Source of the DNA: Heterohyrax brucei
Taxonomy: Eukaryota > Chordata > Mammalia > Hyracoidea > Procaviidae
Assembly (NCBI GenBank): GCA_028571685.1
Contig: CM053162.1
Location: 64,592,351-64,656,350, forward strand
DNA: 64,000 bases
Direction: 5' to 3'
Positions 56,600-64,000 of this stretch are shown piece by piece. The notes beneath the pieces were generated by a model. The model ran no database searches, was not told the origin of the DNA, and worked only from the letters and a program-made list of their open reading frames with translations. The translations under genes were made by a program, and so were the position numbers. Numbering within the stretch: position 1 is the stretch's first letter; each line of letters begins with the position of its first letter.

Positions 56600-57715
56600 T
56601 CTTAAATGTTTTAATCCAACTTTATTTGGTATGTTATATATGATAAAATTAATCCCCTTTAAGTGAACAGCTTGATGTACAGTCACAAATGAATGTAACT
56701 ATATAACCACTTCCCTAATCAAGACACGTGTGTTAGATAGAATTATAAAGATCTCTACCCCACAAAATTAGAGTGTCCTCATTATTCAATCATGCTTGAT
56801 TCTAAGTACTTCTATGAAGGGGCTTTGCAGATATAATTAAGGTTACTAATCAAGTGAACTATAGGAGATCATCTTAGATTATTCCTGTACCCGTAGTTAC
56901 CAAGGGCCTTCTAAACAGAAAAGGAAGGCAGAAAAGCCAAAGCAGAGATATATAAAGAGAAGAAGGGAAAGAAGGTAAGACAGAAGTAGGTGGCACAGAA
57001 ATTCACATCGTGAGAAAGACTGACTTGCCCTTGCCAGCCTGAAACTGGAGGAAGTGGTCAGGAGTCAACAAATGAATCTTCAAGTAGAGAATGACCGTTG
57101 GCCAACAACCAACAAAGCGGATCCTCAGCCCTGCAGTCACATGGGATGGTTTTCTCCCAACAACCTCAATGAGCTTAGAAGTGAATTCATACCCAGAGCC
57201 TCCAGGAAGAGCATAGTTCTGATGACACCTTGACTTGATCAAAGGGAAACCTGGAGCTGACAACCAGCTCAGCTGCCTTGTGGCCAGATTTCTTCTCGAC
57301 AGACTTGTGATGTATTTCAGTGATGTTTAAGGCACCACGTTTGTGGTAATTTGTTACTTCAGAAATAATAAATAAATGGACAATCCACGGCAACAATTCC
57401 AGTTTATTCCTGTAGGAAGCAACTGCTATTCTGGTTTCCATCATTAAGACAACAGAATAGAATTTCTTGTAAATGAAACCATAAAGTATATACACTTCAG
57501 CGTTTGCCTTTGCTCTGCATAATTCACCCATTTATCACACTGGTAGATCATTTCTTTTTGTTTCTGGATGGTATTTGTACAACCTTTTACTTGTTGACAA
57601 AGATTTGGGTTGTTTTCAGTTTGTGGTTATTATGAATGAAGATGTGGTAAGCATTCACGTATGCTTCTTTTGGGGAATATGAAGTAAGCTACACCAAAAG
57701 TATTTGATTGATGTT
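56600..57715 (-). repeat. Old L1M 3' region, antisense, split by an MLT1-like LTR
   Basis: Left part 56,600-56,728 has CCAACTTTATTTGGTATGTT and TAATCCCCTTTAAGTGAACA; right part 57,376-57,715 has GAAGCAACTGCTATTCTGGT, ATGAAACCATAAAGTATATA and GGGTTGTTTTCAGTTTGTGG, the order of ancient L1 3' regions on this strand. The LTR lies between. Confidence 0.68.
56729..57373 (+). mobile_element. MLT1-like solo LTR inside an L1M
   Basis: TGTGTTAGATAGAATTATAA at the start, then CTTTGCAGATATAATTAAGG, GGAGATCATCTTAGATTATT, CAGAGCCTCCAGGAAGAGCA, ACACCTTGACTTGATCAAAG and TTTGTGGTAATTTGTTACTT. This is the order of old MaLR MLT1 LTRs and more diverged than the family represented at 17,893. Minus-strand ORFs here (57,003-57,531) are chance. 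Confidence 0.72.
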
Positions 57716-57724
57716 TAACTATCT

Positions 57725-58998
57725 CAGGAGGTAGCATATGATATGGCACTGATGGTACTGAGAGAAGTCTAAGCTGCGCTGCAGGCATTGTTGAATCACA
57801 AGGACCTAAGAACTGATACAATACCTACCAACTGAGCTATTTCAGCAAATGGATCGAGCACTAAAAGTATTCAATCATCTATGCCAGAAATTTGGAAAAC
57901 AGCAACCTGGCCAACAGACTGGAAGAGATTCATATTTGTGCCTGTTCCAAAGAAAAGTGATTCAATCAAACATGGAAATTATCAAACAATATCATTATTA
58001 TCACATGCAAGTGAAATTTTGCTAAGAGTCATTCAAAAGTGGCTGCAGCACTACATCAAGAGGGAACCACCAGAAATTCAAACTGGATTCAGAAGAGGAT
58101 GTGGAACTAGGTAGATTATTGGTGATGTCTGATGGATCTTGGCTGCAAGCAGAGAATACCAGCAAGATGTTTCCCTGTGTTTTACTGGCTATCTAAAGGC
58201 ATTTGACTGTATCGTAATTAATTATGGATAACATTGTGAAGGATAGGAATTCCAGAACACTTAATTGTGCCCACGAGGAACCTGCACATAGGTCAAGAGG
58301 CAGTTGTTTGAACAGAACAAAGGGTTACTGTGTGATTTAAAGTCAGGAGAGGTGTGCAAAGATTGTATCCTTTCATCATACCTATTCAGTCTGTACACTG
58401 ATCAAATAATCTGAGAAGCTGGACTATATGAAGAAGAGGCATGAGGTTCAGAGGAAAGAGCATTAGCAATGTGCGTTATGCAGATGACTCGAACTTGCTT
58501 GCTGAAAATGGAGAAGACTTGACACACTGACTAATGAAGATCAAAGACTACAGCCTTCATTATGACGTTTACCCCAATATTAAAAAAAAAAAAAATCTTA
58601 CAATTGGACTAATAAGCAGCATTATGGTAAACAGAGGAAAGACTGAGCTTGCCAGGGATTTCATTTTACTGAAGTTCACAATGAACAGCTAAGGAAGGAG
58701 CAGTCGAGACATCAAAATAAGCCTTGCATTGGGAAAATTGTCTGCGAAAGATCTCTTTAAAAAGTGTCAAAAACTAAAGATGTCACCTTGAAGGCTAAGT
58801 TGAGCATGTTTCAAGCTGTGGTGTTTCATTGTTTGAAATGCAAAAGCTGGACAATGAATAAGGAAGACAGAAAAAGAATTATGTCTTTGAGTTATGGTGT
58901 TGGCAAAGAATATTGAATATACCATAGGCTACTAAATGGCCAAACAAGTCTATCTTGGAAGAAGTACAACTAAAAAAGCTCTTTAGAAGCAAGGATGA
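57725..58998 (+). repeat. RTE LINE, sense, RT to C-terminal part
   Basis: Begins in the RT linker (GCACTGATGGTACTGAGAGA). The frame 57,881-58,114 reads MPEIWKTATWPTDWKRFIFV, PVPKKSDSIKHGNYQTISLL and REPPEIQTGFRRGCGTR, RT N-terminal motifs. The catalytic region near 58,470-58,500 (GCGTTATGCAGATGACTCGA, reading RYADDSN) keeps YADD. Further frames are broken. An LTR interrupts it at 58,999; the element resumes at 59,568. Confidence 0.87.
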
Positions 58999-59567
58999 TG
59001 TCTTAGTCATCTAGTGCCACTATGAGAGATACACCACGGGTGGATGGCTTTAAAAAAGGGAAGTTTATTCTCTCAAAGTCCGGTAAGCTAGAGACAAAAT
59101 TCTGGGTACAAGCTCCAGGAGAATGCACTCTCTGTTGGCTCTGGAGGAAAGTGCTTGCGTTCCATCAGTCTCCTATTGGTCCAGCAGCATTTCAGCAGAG
59201 GAATCCCATGTCTGAAGGATGCACTCTGCCCCTGGCACTGTTTTCTGGATGGTACAAGGTCCCCAGCTCTCTCCTTCCTTCCCTATCCTTTTACCACTTT
59301 TTGGATAAAAGGATAAAAGACAATGCAAGCCATATCCCAGGGAAACTCCCTTTACGTTGGAGTAGGAAGGCCACCTTAGAAGAGTCTTACAGCTCCACTA
59401 CAAACTTCTTTAACATAATCTATTCTTGTCCTATTAGCCACAAGCAGCAGATATTAGGATTTATAATACAGAAAAATCATAAAATGAAGACAACCAAACA
59501 ATACTGGGAATCATGCCCCAGCCAAATTGCTACACACCTTTTCAGAAGGACAATTCAATACATGACA
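58999..59567 (-). mobile_element. Solo LTR, ERVL-MaLR-like, inside an RTE, antisense
   Basis: 569 bp, TGTCTTAGTCATCTAGTGCC to AATACATGACA. The flanks GATGA (58,994-58,998) and GATGG (59,568-59,572) form a 4/5 duplication. The RTE reads AAGCAAGGATG...GCCAGACTAC across it. The plus-strand ORF 59,022-59,645 (207 codons) is a chance reading of antisense LTR that runs into RTE. Confidence 0.88.
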
Positions 59568-59816
59568 GATGGCCAGACTACTTTTCATGTACTTTGGACA
59601 CGTTATCAGGAGGGACCAGTCCCTGGAGAACATCATGCCTGGTAAAACAGAGGATCAGGGAAAAAGACGATGCTCAATGAGATGGATTGATACAGTGGCT
59701 ACAACGACGGGCTGAAGCGCGACCACAACCGTGAGGATGGCAGAGGGCCAGCTGTGCTTCATTCTCTTGTCCACAGGGTTGCTATGGGGCAGAACAAACT
59801 AATGACAACAACAATC
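59568..59816 (+). repeat. RTE LINE 3' end, sense, resumed after LTR
   Basis: GCCAGACTACTTTTCATGTA, TTTGGACACGTTATCAGGAG, GGTTGCTATGGGGCAGAACA, ending in TGACAACAACAATC. Confidence 0.87.
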
Positions 59817-60176
59817 ATATCACATGAGGTTTCACAGTTAATTTTGTAGCTAGAAGATGGGGAAAAATGCACCTATGTTTATAGAACTACTGTGCTGCTT
59901 GAGTTTGAACAAAGCTTCCAAACAGGTTGATCAAGCAAGCTGCAGCTGAACAAAGGCTCATTTCTGGTGCCCTTTCTCCCTACCCACATCTACTCAGAAG
60001 TAAAGCTCCTGGCCCCCTTCATCTCATGATCTTTCACCAGCTACATAAACTTGGTGTCTGACATGTGCAGAAGTGTTTCCTGTATCATCTCATCCTAGGA
60101 TGATGGTCTAAAGGAGACCCACTCCAAGATTAATCTTATTCGATTCACTGTACCCTAAACTCTATTTAGGTGAAAA
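59817..60176. other. Unassigned non-coding stretch
   Basis: No repeat or gene recognised. Confidence 0.4.
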
Positions 60177-60177
60177 G

Positions 60178-60290
60178 TGAATCTACTAGGTGCTCCTTGG
60201 AAATCACGCAAGGCAGTTAGACTGTCCCGTAGGGTCGCTATGAGTCAGCATCAACTCAACAGCACTGGATTTGGTTTGGATTTCGGTTTA
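60178..60290 (+). repeat. AfroSINE 3' part, sense
   Basis: TAGGTGCTCCTTGGAAATCA, GTCCCGTAGGGTCGCTATGA, TCAGCATCAACTCAACAGCA, then GGATTTGGTTTGGATTT. The head is missing. Just right of it (60,299-60,319) lies CCAAGCCAAGTGCCGTAG, a small antisense SINE 3' end. Confidence 0.83.
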
Positions 60291-60524
60291 TGAAGACTAA
60301 ACCAAGCCAAGTGCCGTAGACTACTTACATTTTATTGAAGTGTTGATACGGTTGAGTGTAAGCCTAGCTTCTTTATATTTTAGATCTATGTATCCCATAT
60401 GTTTTTGCTGCTTTTATACTCTCTCTTCTTGATTGAGTATAGTCAGCATTCCATTTTATGTTCTGTTCTATTAGCTATACGTAATACACATACACATAGA
60501 CATACATGTATTTAAAAAAAAAAC

Positions 60525-60678
60525 CTCACTGCCTTTGAGTCAGGTTTGACTCACAGCGACCCTAGAGGTCAGAGTAGAACTGCCCATAGAGTTTCCAAGG
60601 AGTGCTTGGCAGATTTAAACTGTCAACCTTTTGGTTAGCAGACATAGAACTCAACTCACTATACCACCAGGGTTTCCT
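60525..60678 (-). repeat. AfroSINE, antisense, full length
   Basis: CTGCCTTTGAGTCAGGTTTG, GAGTAGAACTGCCCATAGAG, GTCAACCTTTTGGTTAGCAG, AACTCACTATACCACCAGGG. Confidence 0.9.
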
Positions 60679-60679
60679 A

Positions 60680-60737
60680 CTATTTACACATATATGCATG
60701 TATATATACGTGTGTGTATATATGTACATATATATAG
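60680..60737. repeat. Imperfect (TA/TG)n microsatellite
   Basis: Alternating TATATG/TGTGTG/CATATA words between the SINE and downstream unassigned DNA. Minus-strand ORF 60,562-60,750 is chance. Confidence 0.85.
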
Positions 60738-60947
60738 TGGCTGCTCTCATTAAACTTACAACAAGCCACCTTTAACAATGTTACCCAAACATTAGGACAC
60801 ATAATACAAGAAACTGATTAAGTGTATTTCCGTTATTCGCGGGCTTTGTCCTACAGTCACGGAAAATATTAATTCCATGTATTTGGTATTACATTGCTAC
60901 AATTTTTGCTTTAAATAGCAATATGTTTAAGAAAATTTTTAAATGAT

Positions 60948-61850
60948 TTTTTTTAAAATTTTTATTCAACATGACTGAGTGAAAATGTACATTCACGTAT
61001 AAATTTACATGCCCCCCTATATGCAGCTTCCACTGCTCTCCCTGTCCGGTGACTGCACACTATTCCTCCCTGCTCCATACATGTCTCATCCTCCCAACAG
61101 TCTCCTTCCCCTCCTCTCTGTCCACTCCCCTTCCTCCAGCCAGAGGTCAGCAAGATGATATCCTACAGATGTATAGAACCATAAAGTGCTTCCAATATAT
61201 GGTCACTCTGCATTGCCAAGTCCAATCCATTCCTGTCCAAAGAGTGGACCTTTGTTATAATTTATAGGAAAGGGCAGCATCAGGGCCGGGGGCCATGCTC
61301 TCAGAGGAACCCCAAAACCGCTGGACCATCAATTGAGGTCTTTTAGTGGAAATCTCATGATGTACCCCTTTTTATTCTTGTGTTGCCAGTGACACTCCTC
61401 TCTGTGAGCTCCATCGTGGCTATCACTGGTGGTGATAGCCATCCGGTTCTTCCGGTCCCAAGTCAATGTAGGCACCCACTCTTGTGGATCTCTCTGTCTT
61501 CTCGGTTGTCTTTACTGCGTGTCATTTTGGTCCTCGGTGAGCATACGTTCCTGCTGAGTTGGGACCATTTGCTGTGTCCTTGGATGGCAGCTTGGCAGCT
61601 TTTAAGACCCCAGACGCCACTCACCAATGTGGGGTGCAGAGAGCTCTCTTAGCAAAACACTGGTTGTGCCAATTGGCCTGGAATTCGCGTAAGAGCATGG
61701 TCCCCCGCCCCCCGCCCCAGCTACTCTATCCTTGCAGTATTGAGTTAAGATGGAAGGAGTACTCAAGTTATGCTGAAGTCCACTTAATGTTGTTCTTGTT
61801 TCTAATGTGTGCTATCACCACTTTCTCCCAGCTAGATTTCTAGTAACTAT
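60948..61850 (-). repeat. L1 copy B, 3'UTR, antisense
   Basis: Starts with poly(T)/TTTTATTCAACATGACTGAG, the complement of the tail, then blocks also seen at 112-528, 31,028-31,435 and 31,496-32,627 (CTGTCCGGTGACTGCACACT; CGCTGGACCATCAATTGAGG; GTTGGGACCATTTGCTGTGT), a CCCCCGCCCCCCGCCCC run near 61,704-61,722, and the pre-ORF2 segment CTAGTAACTATCTAAACTAA. Opposite-strand ORFs are shadows. Confidence 0.9.
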
Positions 61851-61946
61851 CTAAACTAAACCCTCCCCCCCTCACCCTCCCTCCTTCCCCTCCCTTACAG
61901 CTGTCAAAGAGTCTTTTCTTCTATACACAAGTCTGTTTTTGAGATC

Positions 61947-63984
61947 TTATCGTAGAGGTCTCATACAGTATTTCTCCCTTTGTTGCTGACTACTTCCACT
62001 CAACATAATGTCTTCCAGTTGAAACCAGGTTAGGAGATGTTTCCTGGAATCATCATTATTCTTTATCATTGCGTAGTGCTCCATTGAGTATATGTACCAT
62101 AGTTTACCTATCCATTCTTCTATTGTTGGGCATCTGGGTTGATTCCATCTTTTTGCTATCGTGGACTGTGCTGCGATAAACATTCTGGTGCATGTGTCCA
62201 TTGGTGTGAAAGGCCTTGAATCTGTAGGAAATATTCCAAGTAGTGGAATTACTGGGTCAAATGGTATATCGATATCCATTTTTTTAAGGAAGCGCCAGAT
62301 TGCCTTCCAAAGAGGCTGGACCATTTTGCAACCCCACCAACAGTGTAGGAGGGTTCTACTTTCTCCACAGCCTCTCCAGCATTTGTTGTTTTGTGTTTTC
62401 TGGATCATGGCCAATCTTGTTGGGGTGAGATGGTATCTCATTGTTGTCTTGACTTGAATTTCTTTAATAACTAAAGACTGTGAACATGTCCGCATGTGTA
62501 TTTTGGCTGCCTGGATCTCCTCTTTAGTGAAGTGTCTGTCCATCTCCTTTGCCTATCGCTTAATTGGATGGTTTATCTTCTTCTTATTGATATTTTGTAG
62601 TATCTTATAGATTATGGAGATCAGGTGTCGGTCTGACATAGAGTTGCCAAATATTTTTTCCCATTCTGTGGGTGTTCTTTTAATTCTATTAATAAAGTCT
62701 TTGGATGAGCAAATGTGTTTGATTCTTAATAGTTCCCATTTATCTATTTTCTCTTCTGTTGATTGAGGTTTCTTTGACAGATTTTGGAGTCTGTCCTCAC
62801 TGTGTATTAAAACTTCCATTGTTGTTCCTACCTTTTCTTGGATGAGCTTTATCGTTTTAGGTTTGATATTTAGGTCTCTTATCCAGTTGGAGTTGGTTTT
62901 TGTATAAGGTGTAAGATATGGATCTTGATTCAGTTTATTGCAGATGGATAACCAATTTTGCCAGCACCATTTGTTGAAGATACTGTTTTTACCCCAGTTT
63001 AATGTCTTAGGGGCTTTGTCGAATATCAACTGTTCATAGGCAGATGGTGTCATCTCTGGGGTCTCAATTCTGTTCCATTGATCGATCTGTCTGTTCTTTA
63101 TACCAGTACCAGGCTGTTTTGACCACTGTGGCAGTGTAGTATGTTCTAAGGTCAGGTAATGAGAGGGCTCTCAGTGTGTTCTTCTTCTTTAGTAGTACCT
63201 TACTTATCCGGGGCTTCTTCCCTTTCCAACCAAAATTGGTGATTTGTTTCTCCATCTCATTAAAAAATGATGCTGGAACTTGTATTGGGATTGCATTATA
63301 TAAATAAATTGCTTTGGGTAAAATAGACATTTTCACAATGTTAAGTCTTCCTATCCATGAGCAGGGCAGGTTTTTCCATTTATCTAAGTCTGTCTTAGTT
63401 TCTTGTAGTAAGGCCTTGTAGTTCTCTTTGTAAAGGTCTGTTGTTTCTCTGGTTAGATTAATTCCTAGGTACTTTATCTTCTTAGGGGCTATTGTAAATG
63501 GTATTGATTTCATAATTTCCTCCTTAACAGTCTTGTTGTTGGTATAAAGGAATCCTACTGATTTACTTATGTTTATCTTGTATCCTGAGACTTTGCTGAA
63601 CTCTTCTATCAGTTTGAATAGCTTACTTATAGGTTCTTTGGGGTTCTCTGCATATACAATCATATCATCTGCGAACAGGGAGATTTTAACTTCCTCTTTG
63701 CTGATGCAGATGCCCTTTATTTCTTCATCTCGTCTAATTGCTCTGGCTAGAACTTCTAGCACAATGTTGAATAGGAGAGGTGTCAGTGGGCATCCTTGTC
63801 TAGTTCCTGATCTCAAGGGAAAGTCTTTCAGTCTCTCTCCATTCAGGATGATGTGGGCAATTGGCTTTGTATAAATGGCCCTTATTGTGTTGAGGAATTT
63901 GCCGTCTGTGCCCATTTTGCTAAGAGTTTTTAGCATGAATGGGTGTTGGACTTTATCAAATGCCTTTTCTGCATCAATGGACAA
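61947..63984 (-). pseudogene. L1 copy B ORF2, C-terminal two-thirds of RT onward, cut by window end
   Basis: L1 reverse transcriptase read on the minus strand in three blocks: 63,064-63,984 (306 codons), 62,553-63,053 (166) and 61,947-62,543 (198). Block 1 has [40 protein letters not shown] and the catalytic FADD at residues 104-107 of that block. Block 2 has WGKNSIFNKWCWQNWLSICN. Block 3 has the C-terminal cysteine-containing NNKCWRGCGESRTLLHCWWG. One frameshift near 63,090-63,100 and one in-frame TAG at 62,550-62,556, where tryptophan is expected (KR-stop-AKE), are the only breaks seen. The N-terminal endonuclease lies beyond the window. Confidence 0.92.
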
Positions 63985-64000
63985 AATCAGGTGATCCTTG

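Noticed and set aside
59022..59645. 207-codon plus-strand ORF
   Set aside because: It reads an antisense solo LTR and continues into RTE 3' sequence after the LTR border.
1..64000. CRISPR array, phage, bacterial operon or novel defence system
   Set aside because: No direct-repeat/spacer array and no ribosome-binding-site-led ORF clusters; the repeat content is mammalian throughout.

Overview
This window looks like repeat-dominated intergenic (or deep intronic) DNA from an afrotherian mammal, most likely an elephant or a close paenungulate. Three interspersed repeat groups support this: about twenty copies of a tRNA-derived SINE of the AfroSINE type, many fragments of a BovB-like RTE LINE whose 3' tail ends in ACAAC repeats, and an L1 lineage with a distinctive long 3'UTR. 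No host protein-coding gene, RNA gene, CRISPR array or bacterial-type operon could be supported. Species and repeat-family names come from recall, not a database search.

Layout. 1-530: an AfroSINE tail and a 5'-truncated sense L1 3'UTR. 0.8-8.7 kb: a short deleted RTE, an L2-like stretch, a solo LTR, an antisense RTE, a rearranged mariner, a MIR and two more solo LTRs. 8.7-10.4 kb: nothing recognised. 10.4-13.7 kb: a cluster of RTE pieces, one cut by an LTR. 13.7-22.6 kb: an almost full-length antisense L1 (5'UTR with ~81-bp tandem monomers, ORF1, ORF2, 3'UTR) carrying a 502-bp solo LTR with a perfect 5-bp target duplication. 22.6-29.5 kb: an RTE 5' end, SINEs and a decayed antisense mariner. 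29.5-32.7 kb: an old sense L1, a twin-primed L1 and an antisense L1 insertion with two 3'UTRs inside one target duplication. 33-37 kb: MIRs and SINEs in otherwise unassigned sequence. 37.1-40.3 kb: an almost full-length decayed RTE. 40-50 kb: RTE 3' ends, SINEs, a satellite-flanked LTR and a second rearranged mariner. 50-57.7 kb: old L1M fragments, an RTE interrupted by a SINE, and an MLT1-like LTR inside an L1M. 57.7-59.8 kb: an RTE cut by a solo LTR. 60.9-64.0 kb: a young antisense L1 running off the window end, with ORF2 broken by only one frameshift and one nonsense codon in the visible part.

The elements interact as parasites rather than as a gene network. L1 is the expected source of the L1 insertions. 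RTE is the probable supplier of machinery for the SINE. The MaLR-like LTRs are solo copies left after recombination. Nesting gives a relative order: RTE copies and the 13.7-22.6 kb L1 are older than the LTRs inside them. The most unusual items are two mariner derivatives with inverted 3' ends, the double-3'UTR L1 insertion, and a 28-bp segment shared between a mariner and a site about 1.9 kb away. I see no evidence of a new functional system.
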